A DNA stretch of 64,000 nt from Pelomonas sp047654785 (GCF_047654785.1 NZ_JASGKQ010000003.1:1860001-1924000); one strand, 5' to 3'; counted from the first letter of the stretch, positions 15,310 to 24,528 are shown. The notes: generated from the sequence alone by a model not told the origin. Program-made: numbers and translations.

Positions 15310-16862
15310 TCTCGGAACACGTCGTCGACCTGTCGCGGCTGCAGTTCGCAGCCACGGCCATGTACCACTTCCTGTTCGTGCCGCTGACGCTCGGCATGGT
15401 CTGGCTGCTCGTCATCATGGAGTCGGTCTACGTGATGACCGGCCGGACGGTGTGGAAGGACATGACCCGCTTCTGGGGCAAGCTGTTCGGCATCAACTTC
15501 GCGCTGGGCGTGACGACCGGCATCACGCTGGAGTTCCAGTTCGGCACCAACTGGGCCTACTACTCGCACTACGTCGGCGACATCTTCGGCGCGCCGCTGG
15601 CCATCGAGGGCCTGATGGCCTTCTTCCTCGAATCCACCTTCATCGGCCTGTTCTTCTTCGGCTGGGACCGCCTCAGCCGCCCGCAGCACCTGCTGGTGAC
15701 GACGCTGATGGCCGTCGGCACCAACCTGTCGGCGCTGTGGATCCTGATCGCCAACGGCTGGATGCAGAACCCGGTGGGCGCCGAGTTCAGCTACCAGACC
15801 ATGCGCATGGAGATGACCGACTTCTGGGCCATCGTCTTCAACCCGGACGCCCAGGCCAAGTTCGTCCACACCGTCTCCGCCGGCTATGTGACGGGCGCGA
15901 TGTTCGTGCTGTCCATCAGCAGCTGGTACCTGCTCAAGGGCCGCGACGTGGAGTTCGCCAGGCGCAGCTTCCGCGTGGCCTCGGCCTTCGGCCTGGCCAG
16001 CGTGCTCAGCGTCATCGTGCTGGGCGACGAGTCCGGCTACATGGTCGGCGAGGCGCAGCAGACCAAGATGGCCGCCATCGAGGCCATGTGGGAGACCGAG
16101 CCCGCGCCGGCCAGCTTCAACGTGATCGCCTGGCCCAACGAGGCCGCGCAGCGCAACGACTGGTCGCTGGAGATCCCCTACGCGATGGGCCTCATCGGCA
16201 CGCGCAGCCTCAGCAAGGAGATCCCGGGCATCCGCGACATCAAGGCGAAGAACCGCGAGCGCATCGAGCGCGGCATCGTCGCCGTCATCGCGCTCGAAGC
16301 GCTGCGCCGCCACCGCGACGACCCGGTGGCGCGGGAGACCTTCGAACGCCACAAGGCCGACCTCGGCTTCGGCCTGCTGCTGAAGAAATACGTCGCCGAC
16401 GTGCGCCAGGCGACCGCGCAGACCATCGGGCGCGCCGTCAACGACACCGTGCCGCGCGTGACGCCGATGTTCTGGAGCTTCCGCGCCATGGTGGGGCTGG
16501 GCGTGCTGATGCTGGCCCTGTTCGCGCTGTCGTTCTGGCACACGCTCAAGGGCGACTTCGCCCGCCGGCGCGGGCTGCTGACGTGGGCGCTGTGGATGCT
16601 GCCGGCGCCCTGGCTGGCCTGCGAGTTGGGCTGGTTCGTCGCCGAGTACGGCCGCCAGCCCTGGACCATCTACGGCGTGCTGCCCACGCACCTGAGCGTG
16701 TCCACGCTCAGCGCCGAAAGCCTCTACGGCTCGCTGGCCGGCTTCGTGGGCTTCTACACGGTGCTGCTGGTCATCGAGGTCTACCTGATGCAGAAGTTCG
16801 CGCGGCAGGGCCCGGGCAGCCTGGGCACCGGCCGCTACGACCGCGAACCCGCACACGCCTGA
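15306..16862 (+). CDS. cydA: Cytochrome bd ubiquinol oxidase subunit I
   Basis: CydA (518 residues) carries haems b558, b595 and d and the quinol site of the bd-type oxidase, which reduces oxygen at low concentration. Recognised segments are LQFAATAMYHFLFVPLTLG with a haem-ligand His near residue 21, the GRTVWKDMTRFWGKLFGIN block and WALWMLPAPWLACELGWFVAE. The length and long loop between residues about 250 and 380 indicate the long Q-loop type, like E. coli CydA. The start is a GTG at 15306 behind a strong AGGAGG site; the TGA of cydP overlaps it. Confidence 0.97.
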   Translation: MISEHVVDLSRLQFAATAMYHFLFVPLTLGMVWLLVIMESVYVMTGRTVWKDMTRFWGKLFGINFALGVTTGITLEFQFGTNWAYYSHYVGDIFGAPLAIEGLMAFFLESTFIGLFFFGWDRLSRPQHLLVTTLMAVGTNLSALWILIANGWMQNPVGAEFSYQTMRMEMTDFWAIVFNPDAQAKFVHTVSAGYVTGAMFVLSISSWYLLKGRDVEFARRSFRVASAFGLASVLSVIVLGDESGYMVGEAQQTKMAAIEAMWETEPAPASFNVIAWPNEAAQRNDWSLEIPYAMGLIGTRSLSKEIPGIRDIKAKNRERIERGIVAVIALEALRRHRDDPVARETFERHKADLGFGLLLKKYVADVRQATAQTIGRAVNDTVPRVTPMFWSFRAMVGLGVLMLALFALSFWHTLKGDFARRRGLLTWALWMLPAPWLACELGWFVAEYGRQPWTIYGVLPTHLSVSTLSAESLYGSLAGFVGFYTVLLVIEVYLMQKFARQGPGSLGTGRYDREPAHA

Positions 16863-16875
16863 GGAGGACATGGTG

Positions 16876-18015
16876 ATGGACTACGCAACCCTGAAGATCA
16901 TCTGGTGGCTGCTGGTCGGCGTGCTGCTGGTCGGCTTCGCCGTCATGGACGGCCACGACATGGGGGTCGGCACGCTGCTGCCCTTCGTCGGCCGCGGCGA
17001 CGAGGAGCGCCGCGTCGTCATCAACACCGTCGGCCCGCACTGGGACGGCAACCAGGTCTGGTTCATCACGGCCGGCGGCGCCATCTTCGCGGCCTGGCCG
17101 CTGGTCTACGCCACCGCCTTCAGCGGCTTCTACGGAGCGATGCTGGCGGTGCTGTGGGCGCTGTTCTTCCGCCCCGTCGGCTTCGACTACCGCAGCAAGA
17201 TCCACGATGCCCGCTGGCGCAGCGCCTGGGACTGGGGCCTGTTCATCGGCGGCGCCGTGCCGCCGCTGATCTTCGGCGTGGCCTTCGGCAACCTGCTGCA
17301 GGGCGTGCCCTTCCAGTTCGACGACTACCTCGTCAGCACCTACACCGGCAGCTTCTGGCAGTTGCTCAACCCCTTCGCGCTGCTGGCCGGCGGGGTGAGC
17401 AGCGCCATGATCACGATGCAGGGCGGCGTCTACCTCGCGCACCGCACCGAGGGCACCATCCAGGCACGCGCCGCCCGGGCCGCGCGCGGCGCGGCGCTGC
17501 TGGCCGTGCTGGCCTTCGTCGGCGCCGGGCTGTGGCTGCGCTTCGGCGGCATCGAGGGCTTCGCGATGGTCCAGGCGCCCGACCCCAACGCCCTGCCCGA
17601 CCCGCTGGCCAAGGTCGTCGTGCGCAGCGCCGACGGCTGGTGGGCCAACTACCGCCTGCTGCCGGCGCTGTGGGCGCTGCCGGGCCTGGGCATCGCCGGC
17701 GCGCTGCTCGCGGCCGGGCTCGCGGGCACCCGCCACACGCTGGCCGCCTTCGTCGCCTCGTCGCTGGCGCTGGCCGGCATCATCGGCACGGCGGGCGCGG
17801 CCATGTTCCCCTTCGTGATGCCGTCCTCCAGCATGCCCAGCGCCAGCCTGACGGTTTGGGACAGCGTCTCCAGCCCGATGACGCTGGCGCTGATGCTGGG
17901 CGCCACCGTGCTCTTCATGCCGCTGATCGTGCTCTACACCGGCTGGGCCTACCGCGTGATGCGCGGCAAGGTCACGGTCGAGCACATCCGCGCCAACGAA
18001 CACACCGCCTACTGA
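16876..18015 (+). CDS. cydB: Cytochrome bd ubiquinol oxidase subunit II
   Basis: CydB (379 residues) is the second structural subunit, a pseudo-symmetric partner of CydA without haem. It shows MDGHDMGVGTLLPF near the N-terminus, GPHWDGNQVWFITAGGA and FRPVGFDYRSKI, all strongly conserved in CydB. I choose the ATG at 16876 (MDYATLK) because GAGGAGG then has normal spacing of about seven bases; the ATG at 16870 would leave one or two. It begins 13 bases after the cydA stop. Confidence 0.96.
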   Translation: MDYATLKIIWWLLVGVLLVGFAVMDGHDMGVGTLLPFVGRGDEERRVVINTVGPHWDGNQVWFITAGGAIFAAWPLVYATAFSGFYGAMLAVLWALFFRPVGFDYRSKIHDARWRSAWDWGLFIGGAVPPLIFGVAFGNLLQGVPFQFDDYLVSTYTGSFWQLLNPFALLAGGVSSAMITMQGGVYLAHRTEGTIQARAARAARGAALLAVLAFVGAGLWLRFGGIEGFAMVQAPDPNALPDPLAKVVVRSADGWWANYRLLPALWALPGLGIAGALLAAGLAGTRHTLAAFVASSLALAGIIGTAGAAMFPFVMPSSSMPSASLTVWDSVSSPMTLALMLGATVLFMPLIVLYTGWAYRVMRGKVTVEHIRANEHTAY

Positions 18016-18029
18016 AGAAAGGGCCTGCC

Positions 18030-18152
18030 ATGTGGTATTTCGCCTGGATCCTCGGCGTCGGCTTCGCCGTGCTGCTGGCCGTCATGAACGCGATGTGGGG
18101 CGAGATGGCCGAAGACCGCCGCGCCTCCCACGATCGCGGCCACGACGCGTGA
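18030..18152 (+). CDS. cydX: Cytochrome bd small subunit CydX
   Basis: Forty-residue single-helix peptide beginning MWYFAWILGVGFAV and containing NAMWGEM, which is the canonical CydX/YbgT sequence. It binds CydA and stabilises the haem d site. It follows cydB by 14 bases and is needed for full oxidase activity in E. coli. Its TGA overlaps a possible GTG start of the next gene. Confidence 0.93.
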   Translation: MWYFAWILGVGFAVLLAVMNAMWGEMAEDRRASHDRGHDA

Positions 18153-18223
18153 GCCCCGCCCGGCCGCCCGACGGGGCCCAGCGCCCGCCTGGCGGGACGT
18201 GCCGCGGGCCGGAGCCTGCGCCG

Positions 18224-18487
18224 ATGAGCCCCGGACTGCACTGGCCCAGCCTGCTGGCCGGCCTGGCGCTGATGCTCGCCGGCACCGCCTACCCGCTGGT
18301 GTTCGCCGGCGCGGATGGCCGGGCCGACCATGGCCTGGCGATGCTGCTGTTCTGGGCGATGAGCGCGGGGTTCGTCCGGGGTGTCGGCTTCGTGCCCCGC
18401 CATCGCGCCTGGCGCTGGCTGTTCTCCGGCCGGGCCTGCCTGGCCGCGCTCGCCATCGCATGCGCCAGCGTGGCGCTGCGGGGCTGA
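18224..18487 (+). CDS. ybgE: Cyd operon YbgE-family membrane protein
   Basis: Protein of 87 residues with about three hydrophobic segments. The stretch FWAMSAGFVRGVGFVPRH corresponds to the WAVCAGVIHGVGF region of E. coli YbgE, the last gene of its cydABX operon, whose role is unclear. The ATG at 18224 has a GGAG nine bases upstream; a GTG at 18149 that overlaps the cydX stop (GTGA) would add 25 Pro/Gly-rich residues and is possible because such overlaps are the rule in this genome. Confidence 0.75.
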   Translation: MSPGLHWPSLLAGLALMLAGTAYPLVFAGADGRADHGLAMLLFWAMSAGFVRGVGFVPRHRAWRWLFSGRACLAALAIACASVALRG

Positions 18488-18558
18488 CGCGCGGCAGGCC
18501 GGCCAAAGCGCTGGTTCGTGACATGGCGCAGTTGCGCCATCACGATCCAAGCGCGCAC

Positions 18559-18594
18559 AAAAAAGCCCGGCTCCTAAGACGGAACCGGGCTTCG
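18559..18594 (-). terminator. Terminator downstream of tRNA-Ser
   Basis: On the minus strand AAGCCCGG, a 14-base loop and CCGGGCTT followed by a run of T residues form a typical intrinsic terminator after the tRNA. A second perfect hairpin (GGCCCGCC/GGCGGGCC, 18607-18624) lies between it and the tRNA and may help to define the 3' trailer. Confidence 0.85.
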
Positions 18595-18636
18595 CGTTCT
18601 GGACGGCCCGCCTGACGGCGGGCCTGAACTTGTACT

Positions 18637-18729
18637 TGGCGGAGTCGGAGGGATTCGAACCCTCGATGCAGGTTTTGCCCACATACTCCCTTAGCAGGGG
18701 AGCACCTTCGGCCACTCGGTCACGACTCC
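18637..18729 (-). tRNA. tRNA-Ser (anticodon GCT)
   Basis: Class II tRNA of 93 bases. The acceptor stem GGAGTCG pairs with CGACTCC, followed by discriminator G and an encoded CCA (18637-18639). The anticodon arm CTCCCCTGCTAAGGGAG gives GCT, reading the AGC/AGU serine codons. The long variable arm expected of tRNA-Ser and the T-loop GGTTCGAATCC are present. It lies 48 bases after lysC on the same strand. Confidence 0.97.
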
Positions 18730-18777
18730 AGCACAGCCGCGCATTCTATACCAGCGCGGCGGCACCTCGGATGGAAA

Positions 18778-20055
18778 TCAGGCCTTGGCCACCACTTCCT
18801 GGTCCAGCTCGAACGCCTTGTGCAGCGCGCGCACGGCCAGCTCCATGTACTTCTCGTCGATGACGACGCTGGTCTTGATCTCGCTCGTCGAGATCATCTG
18901 GATGTTGATGCCCTCCTCGCTCAGCGCGCGGAACATCTTGGCCGCCACGCCGACGTGCGAGCGCATGCCGATGCCGACGATGGAAACCTTGCAGATCTTC
19001 GGGTCGCCGACCACCTGGCCCGCGTGGGTCGCCGGGCCGACCGTGTTGTTCAGCAGGTCCATCGTGCGCGCGTAGTCGTTGCGGTGCACGGTGAAGGAGA
19101 AATCGGTCTTCCCGTCGTGGGAGACGTTCTGGATGATGACGTCGATGTCGACGTTGGCCTCGGCGACCGGGCCCAGGATCTGGAAGGCGATGCCCGGCTT
19201 GTCCGGCACGCCCAGCAGCGTCACCTTGGCCTCGTCACGGTTGAAGGCGATGCCCGACACGACGGCTTGTTCCATGTTTTCGTCCTCTTCAAAACTGATC
19301 AGGGTGCCGGACTTGGCTTCCTCGTTGATGTCGATGTCCCACGGCGTGAAGCTGGACAGCACGCGCAGCGGCACGCGGTACTTGCCGGCGAACTCCACCG
19401 AGCGGATCTGCAGGATCTTCGAGCCCAGCGAGGCCATCTCCAGCATCTCTTCGAAGCTGATGGTGTGCAGGCGGCGCGCCTCGGGGACGATGCGCGGGTC
19501 GGTGGTGTAGACGCCGTCCACGTCGGTGTAGATCAGGCACTCGTCGGCCTTCATTGCCGCGGCGATGGCGACGGCCGAGGTGTCCGAGCCGCCCCGGCCC
19601 AGCGTGGTGACGTTGCCGGCGGCGTCGATGCCCTGGAAGCCGGTGATGACCACCACCTTGCCGGCCGCCAGGTCGGCGCGCACACGGGCGTCGTCGATGC
19701 GCTCGATGCGGGCCTTGGTGTAGGCGGAGTCGGTGAGCACCGGCACCTGCCAGCCGGCGTAGCTGACGGCCTCCAGGCCCTCGGCCTGCAGCGCCAGCGC
19801 CAGCAGGCCGACCGAGACCTGCTCGCCGGTGGCGGCGATCGCGTCCATCTCGCGCAGCGCGGCCGGGGTCTGGCCGGCGGGCGACACCTCCTTGGCCAGC
19901 GCGAGCAGGCGGTTGGTTTCACCGCTCATCGCCGAGGGCACGACCACCATCTGGTGGCCGGCGCGCACCCATTTGGCGACACGCTTGGCGACGTTGCGGA
20001 TGCGCTCGGTGGACCCCATCGAGGTGCCGCCGTACTTGTGGACGATCAGAGCCAT
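18778..20055 (-). CDS. lysC: Aspartate kinase
   Basis: Enzyme of 425 residues catalysing the first step of Lys, Thr, Met and diaminopimelate synthesis. It begins MALIVHKYGGTSMGS, the kinase motif, with VVITGFQGID and GGSDTSAVAIAA in the catalytic domain (about 1-250), followed by two ACT regulatory domains in the C-terminal 160 residues (NVDIDVIIQNVS and GINIQMISTSEIKTSVV). This is the monofunctional, allosterically regulated alpha form usual in beta-proteobacteria. ATG at 20053-20055. Confidence 0.97.
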   Translation of the reverse strand: MALIVHKYGGTSMGSTERIRNVAKRVAKWVRAGHQMVVVPSAMSGETNRLLALAKEVSPAGQTPAALREMDAIAATGEQVSVGLLALALQAEGLEAVSYAGWQVPVLTDSAYTKARIERIDDARVRADLAAGKVVVITGFQGIDAAGNVTTLGRGGSDTSAVAIAAAMKADECLIYTDVDGVYTTDPRIVPEARRLHTISFEEMLEMASLGSKILQIRSVEFAGKYRVPLRVLSSFTPWDIDINEEAKSGTLISFEEDENMEQAVVSGIAFNRDEAKVTLLGVPDKPGIAFQILGPVAEANVDIDVIIQNVSHDGKTDFSFTVHRNDYARTMDLLNNTVGPATHAGQVVGDPKICKVSIVGIGMRSHVGVAAKMFRALSEEGINIQMISTSEIKTSVVIDEKYMELAVRALHKAFELDQEVVAKA

Positions 20056-20115
20056 GTGTTTGAGCGAAGGCTGAAGGCCGAGCCGCCGGGGTGGCATGCT
20101 CGCAAACCCATGATT

Positions 20116-21435
20116 TTATGCAGCGCCACCGGCTCCGCCTTCGCTCTGCGGCAAGGCTGAGTCCTCCAGCCAGCGCAGGGCAAGGCCGGGCTCATCTCCT
20201 GCCGCGAAGGCACGGGCGTCCATGCCCAGCCCGGCCACGGCCAGCAGGCGCCCGCCGTCGTCCCACAGCAGCGGCCCGGCGCGGCGCCAGGGCGGCAGGC
20301 CCTGCGCCTGGCAGGCCTTCTTCAGGCTGCGCACGGCGGCCGCCGGGGCGCGCTGGAACTGCTCGGCGCCGCCGCGGGCACGCTGCGTCACGCGCGCCAG
20401 GCGCTCACGGCACAGGCGCGGCCCGGCGGTCGCCTCGGCCACCACCCAGGCGCCGCCCCAGCCCGGCTGCGGATAGCGGCCCGGGCGGCTGAGGTCGAGC
20501 ACCGTGGCCGCCGGCGGCAGCGGCGCCTGCGCGGCCCAGAACAGGCCGTCCCGGTAGGCGTGCAGGCAGCCGCCGGGCGCCGGCCAGGACAGCGTGGCCC
20601 CGGGCCGCCATTCGGCCAGCAGCCGCGCCACCAGGCTGGCCGGCGCACCGGTGCGGCACGCCAGCCAGGCGCGCAGGGCGTTGCCGGCCCGGGCCGGCGA
20701 CAGCGCGAACAGCGCCGGCAGGTCCAGGCGCTCGCCGTCCGCCAGCGTCGCCAGGTCGGCCGCCGCGATCTCCCGGGCCAGCGCCTCGGCCTGCTGCGCC
20801 CAGCGGGCCGCCTGCGCCAGCCCGGCCTCCGCGGCCGGGAAAGCCGGCCACAGCAGCTGCCGCAGCCGGTTGCGGGCGAAGCGGGCGTCGCCGTTGCTCG
20901 GGTCCTCGATCCAGCGCAGGCCGTGCCGTTCGGCGTAGGCGCGCAGCGCCGCGTGCGGCCGGTCCAGCCAGGGCCGCGCCCAGCAGATGCCATCGCGCCA
21001 CTGCTGCCGCGGCATGCTCGCCAGGCCCGCCGTGCCGGCGCCGCGCAGCGCCTGCAGCAGAAAAGTCTCCGCCTGGTCGCGGCGGTGGTGGGCCAGCAGC
21101 AGCAGGTCGGCGCCGACCCGCACCGCCATCTCGTGCAGCGCACGGTGCCGCCCGGCGCGCGCCCAGGCCTCGACGCTGTCACCCCGCCCGGGCGCGCCGC
21201 TCAGCCACGTGCAATCGAAGCCGGCGCCGAACGAGCGCGCTGCCTGTTCGCAATGCGCGGCCCAGCCGTCGGCCTGCGGCTGCAGGCCGTGATGGACGTG
21301 CAGGGCGACGACGCGCTGCCGGCCCTGCGCCGCGCGGGTCGCGGCATGCAGCAGCGCCGTGGAGTCGAGGCCGCCGCTGAAGGCGACCGCGACGGTGTCG
21401 GGGTCAGCGATTCTTGGTGTCGCTGAAGCGGCCAT
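20116..21435 (-). CDS. tilS: tRNA(Ile)-lysidine synthetase TilS
   Basis: Modifies C34 of the minor tRNA-Ile(CAU) to lysidine, so that it reads AUA and is charged with Ile. The protein has 439 residues. The PP-loop motif SGGLDST is at residues 20-26; VVALHVHHGLQPQAD, LLLAHHRRDQAETFLL and the DPSNGDARFARNRLR block are typical. A C-terminal TilS domain follows. The ATG at 21435 lies 32 bases inside the accA reading frame; there is no alternative start before the PP-loop, so the overlap is probably real. Confidence 0.95.
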   Translation of the reverse strand: MAASATPRIADPDTVAVAFSGGLDSTALLHAATRAAQGRQRVVALHVHHGLQPQADGWAAHCEQAARSFGAGFDCTWLSGAPGRGDSVEAWARAGRHRALHEMAVRVGADLLLLAHHRRDQAETFLLQALRGAGTAGLASMPRQQWRDGICWARPWLDRPHAALRAYAERHGLRWIEDPSNGDARFARNRLRQLLWPAFPAAEAGLAQAARWAQQAEALAREIAAADLATLADGERLDLPALFALSPARAGNALRAWLACRTGAPASLVARLLAEWRPGATLSWPAPGGCLHAYRDGLFWAAQAPLPPAATVLDLSRPGRYPQPGWGGAWVVAEATAGPRLCRERLARVTQRARGGAEQFQRAPAAAVRSLKKACQAQGLPPWRRAGPLLWDDGGRLLAVAGLGMDARAFAAGDEPGLALRWLEDSALPQSEGGAGGAA

Positions 21436-22375
21436 AGGCCTGGACGCGCTCGTAGCGGCGGTCCAGCAGCTCGCGGGTCTTCAGGTCGCTGACCTGGCGC
21501 AGCGCGTCGCTCAGCGCGCGCTTCAGGTTGGACGCCATCTGCTTGGGGTCGCGGTGCGCGCCACCCACCGGCTCGTTGACGATCTTGTCGATCAGGCCCA
21601 GCGCCTTCAGCCGGTGCGCGGTGATGCCCAGCGCCTCGGCGGCGTCGGACGCGCGCTCGCTGCTCTTCCACAGAATGGACGCGCAGCCCTCGGGCGAGAT
21701 GACGGAGTAGGCGCTGAACTGCAGCATCAGCACCTGGTCGGCCACGCCGATGGCCAGCGCGCCGCCCGAGCCGCCCTCGCCGATGATGGTGGCGATGATG
21801 GGCACTTCGAGCTGCGCCATCTCCAGGATGTTGCGGCCGATGGCCTCGCTCTGGCCGCGCTCCTCGGCGTCGATGCCGGGGTAGGCGCCCATGGTGTCGA
21901 TCAGCGTGAACACCGGCAGGCCGAACTTCTCGGCCAGCTTCATCAGCCGCAGCGCCTTGCGGTAGCCCTCGGGGCGGGGCATGCCGAAGTTGCGCCTCGT
22001 GCGCTCCTTGGCGTCCGCGCCGCGCTGGTGGCCGATGACCATGCAGGCCTGGCCGTTGAAGCGCGCCAGGCCGCCGACGATGGCGGCGTCGTCCGCGAAG
22101 TGGCGGTCGCCGTGCAGCTCCTGGAACTCGGTGAAGACCTCCGCGCAGTAGTCCAGCGTCTGCGGGCGCTGCGGATGGCGGGCCACCTGGTAGACCTGCC
22201 ACGGCGCGACGCTGCCGTAGACCTCCTTGGTCAGCTGCTGGCTCTTCTTGGACAGGCGGTCGATCTCTTCCGAGATGTCCACCGCCGATTCGCTCTGCAC
22301 GTAGCGCAGTTCTTCGATCTTGGTCTCGAGTTCCGCAATGGGTTGCTCGAATTCCAGGAAGTGTTTTTTGCTCAT
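21404..22375 (-). CDS. accA: Acetyl-CoA carboxylase carboxyltransferase subunit alpha
   Basis: AccA (323 residues) forms with AccD the carboxyltransferase that makes malonyl-CoA for fatty-acid synthesis. Recognised segments are FLEFEQPIAELETKIEELR at the N-terminus, GDRHFADDAAIVGGLAR, the TLIDTMGAYPGIDAEERGQ motif and GEGGSGGALAIGVAD in the crotonase-fold core. The ATG (22373-22375) shares one base with the stop of the glycosylase gene upstream (TGATG). Confidence 0.97.
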   Translation of the reverse strand: MSKKHFLEFEQPIAELETKIEELRYVQSESAVDISEEIDRLSKKSQQLTKEVYGSVAPWQVYQVARHPQRPQTLDYCAEVFTEFQELHGDRHFADDAAIVGGLARFNGQACMVIGHQRGADAKERTRRNFGMPRPEGYRKALRLMKLAEKFGLPVFTLIDTMGAYPGIDAEERGQSEAIGRNILEMAQLEVPIIATIIGEGGSGGALAIGVADQVLMLQFSAYSVISPEGCASILWKSSERASDAAEALGITAHRLKALGLIDKIVNEPVGGAHRDPKQMASNLKRALSDALRQVSDLKTRELLDRRYERVQAYGRFSDTKNR

Positions 22376-23016
22376 CAGTAGTCCACCGGTAGGGGATCCA
22401 AGCTGCGCCAAATGTACCAAACGGCCACCGAGCGGTACGGCGCCCAGGCGTCGCCCACCTCGCGCGCCTCGGCGCGGGAGACGGGCTCGCCGGAGAAGTA
22501 GTTGAGGCTGATGCCCTTGAGCAGGCCGACATCGTCCAGCGGCATCACGTTGGGGCGCATCAGGTGGAAGATCAGGAACATCTCGGCCGTCCAGCGGCCG
22601 ATGCCGCGGATGGCGACCAGCTCCTCGATGATGGCCTCGTCGTCCATCTGCGCCCACTGGCGCACGTGGACGCGGCCGGCGTCGAAATGCTCGGCCAGGT
22701 CGCGCAGGTACTCGACCTTGCGCGCCGACAGCCCGGCCGCTCGCTGCGCCTCCACGCCCAGCGCCAGCACGGCGGCGGGCTGGAACTTCGGCGTCAGCGC
22801 GACCCAGCGCTCCCACACGGCCTGCGCCGCATGCACGGAGATCTGCTGGCCGACGATGGAGCGCGCCAGCGTCGCGAAGGCGTCGCCGCGGCTCTGCAGC
22901 CGGGCCTCGCCGAACTGCGGGATGAGCTTCTTCAGCACCCGGTCGCGCTTGACCAGGTGCCTGCAGGCGTCGTCCCAGTAGTCCGGGGTGACCTCGACCG
23001 GCGGCCTGGACGCCAT
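22375..23016 (-). CDS. DNA-3-methyladenine glycosylase II family protein
   Basis: Base-excision repair glycosylase of 213 residues related to AlkA/MAG, which removes alkylated purines. It has the helix-hairpin-helix LVAIRGIGRWTAEMFLIF (near residue 145) followed by the catalytic Asp region MPLDDVGLLKG. SIVGQQISVHAAQAVWERW matches the conserved first helices. It lacks the N-terminal domain of E. coli AlkA, as is normal for the short form. It is placed between cysS and accA with one-base overlaps on both sides. Confidence 0.92.
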   Translation of the reverse strand: MASRPPVEVTPDYWDDACRHLVKRDRVLKKLIPQFGEARLQSRGDAFATLARSIVGQQISVHAAQAVWERWVALTPKFQPAAVLALGVEAQRAAGLSARKVEYLRDLAEHFDAGRVHVRQWAQMDDEAIIEELVAIRGIGRWTAEMFLIFHLMRPNVMPLDDVGLLKGISLNYFSGEPVSRAEAREVGDAWAPYRSVAVWYIWRSLDPLPVDY

Positions 23017-24386
23017 CAGCTCTTGACCCAGGTGGTGCCGCCCGCGCCGTCCTTCAGCGTGATGCCGCGGGCGGCCAGCTCGGCGCGGATGGCGTCGGCA
23101 CCGGCGAAGTCCTTCGCGGCCTTGGCGGCGGCGCGGGCGGCGATGCGCGCCTCGATCCACGCGCCGTCGTCGCCGGAGCCGCCCTGCAGGTAGGCGCGCG
23201 GCGGCTGCTGCAGCACGCCGAGCACGCCGGCCAGCGCCTTCAGCAGGCCGGCCTTCCCGGCCGAGCGCTCGCGGTTGACCTCGTTGACCAGCTCGAACAG
23301 CACGGCGATGGCGCCGGGCGTGCCGAAGTCCTCGTCCATCGCGGCCTTGAACGCGGCGGCGTGCGGCTGGGCCCAGTCGATGGCGACCTCGGCGGGCGGC
23401 ACGGCGTCCAGCGCCGTGTAGAGCCGGGTCAGCGCGGTGCGGGCGTCTTCCAGGTGCGTGTCGCTGAAGTTGAACGGCCGGCGGTAGTGGGTGCGCAGCA
23501 TGAAGAAGCGCAGCGTCTCGCCGTCGAACCTCTGCAGCACGTCGCGGATGGTGAAGAAGTTGCCCAGGCTCTTGGACATCTTCTCGCCGTCGACGTTCAG
23601 GAAGCCGTTGTGCAGCCAGTAGCGCGCGAACGGGTAGCCGGCGCCCTGGCTCTGCGCGATCTCGTTCTCGTGGTGCGGGAACTGCAGGTCGGCGCCGCCG
23701 CCATGGATGTCGAAGCTCTCGCCGAGCAGCGCGCAGCTCATCGCCGAGCACTCGATGTGCCAGCCCGGGCGGCCTTCGCCGAAAGGTGCGGCCCACTTGG
23801 CGTCGGCCGGCTCGTCGGCCTTGGCGGCCTTCCAGAGCACGAAGTCCAGCGGGTCGAGCTTGCCGTCGTCCACGGCCACGCGCTCGCCGGCACGCAGGTC
23901 GTCGAGGTGCTTGCCGCTGAGCCTGCCGTAGCCGGCGAACTTGCGCACCGAATAGTTCACGTCGCCGTTGGCGGCCCGGTAGGCCAGGCCGCGCGCCTCC
24001 AGCCGCTCGATCAGCGCCAGCATCTGCGGCACGTACTGCGTCGCGCGCGGCTCGTGCGTCGGCCGCTCGACGCCGACGCGGGCGAAGTCCTCGTGCATGG
24101 CCGCCGTCATCTCGGCCGTCAGCGCGGCGATCGGCATGTTGCGTTCGAGCGCCCGCTTGATGATCTTGTCGTCGATGTCCGTGATGTTGCGGACATAGGT
24201 GACCTCGTAGCCCGACGCCTTCAGCCAGCGGTAGACGACGTCGAACGCCATCATCATGCGCAGATGCCCCATGTGGCAGAGGTCGTAGATCGTCATGCCG
24301 CACACGTACATCGCGGCCTTCCCGCTTTCACGGGGAACGAAATCTTCGAGGGCTCGGCTCAGGGAGTTGTAGACGCGCAGGGACAT
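23016..24386 (-). CDS. cysS: Cysteinyl-tRNA synthetase
   Basis: Class I synthetase (456 residues) charging tRNA-Cys. The zinc ligand Cys29 is followed by the HIGH-type motif HMGH (38-41); GWHIECSAM and HGGGADLQFPHHENE are typical CysRS motifs, and KMSKSLGNFF is the KMSKS loop. The ATG at 24384-24386 gives MSLRVYNSLSR, the usual beginning. The gene heads the cysS-alkA-accA-tilS-lysC run and has a terminator-like hairpin in its leader. Confidence 0.97.
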   Translation of the reverse strand: MSLRVYNSLSRALEDFVPRESGKAAMYVCGMTIYDLCHMGHLRMMMAFDVVYRWLKASGYEVTYVRNITDIDDKIIKRALERNMPIAALTAEMTAAMHEDFARVGVERPTHEPRATQYVPQMLALIERLEARGLAYRAANGDVNYSVRKFAGYGRLSGKHLDDLRAGERVAVDDGKLDPLDFVLWKAAKADEPADAKWAAPFGEGRPGWHIECSAMSCALLGESFDIHGGGADLQFPHHENEIAQSQGAGYPFARYWLHNGFLNVDGEKMSKSLGNFFTIRDVLQRFDGETLRFFMLRTHYRRPFNFSDTHLEDARTALTRLYTALDAVPPAEVAIDWAQPHAAAFKAAMDEDFGTPGAIAVLFELVNEVNRERSAGKAGLLKALAGVLGVLQQPPRAYLQGGSGDDGAWIEARIAARAAAKAAKDFAGADAIRAELAARGITLKDGAGGTTWVKS

Positions 24387-24429
24387 GGGCGGGAAGAAGC
24401 GCTTCGGGGGGCCGCAGCCACCAACAAGA

Positions 24430-24460
24430 AGCCCCGCACCGGGGGCGGCCAGGCGGGGCT
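24430..24460 (-). promoter_or_regulatory. Terminator-like hairpin in the cysS leader
   Basis: On the minus strand AGCCCCGC (24453-24460) pairs perfectly with GCGGGGCT (24430-24437) around a 15-base loop, followed by TCTTGTT. No gene on this strand ends upstream, since the next gene is divergent. A TATACT hexamer (24475-24480) just upstream is a plausible -10. The hairpin would therefore sit between promoter and cysS, in the position of an attenuator. The structure is seen; the control is inferred. Confidence 0.45.
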
Positions 24461-24528
24461 CATAGAATGAATTCAGTATAGCGGCCACCCCTCCTGCCGC
24501 CCTCCCCGCCGCCCCCGCGACAACCCTC

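Noticed and set aside
18637..18729. tRNA-Ser as an integration (att) site
   Set aside because: No integrase gene and no partial tRNA copy is visible nearby.
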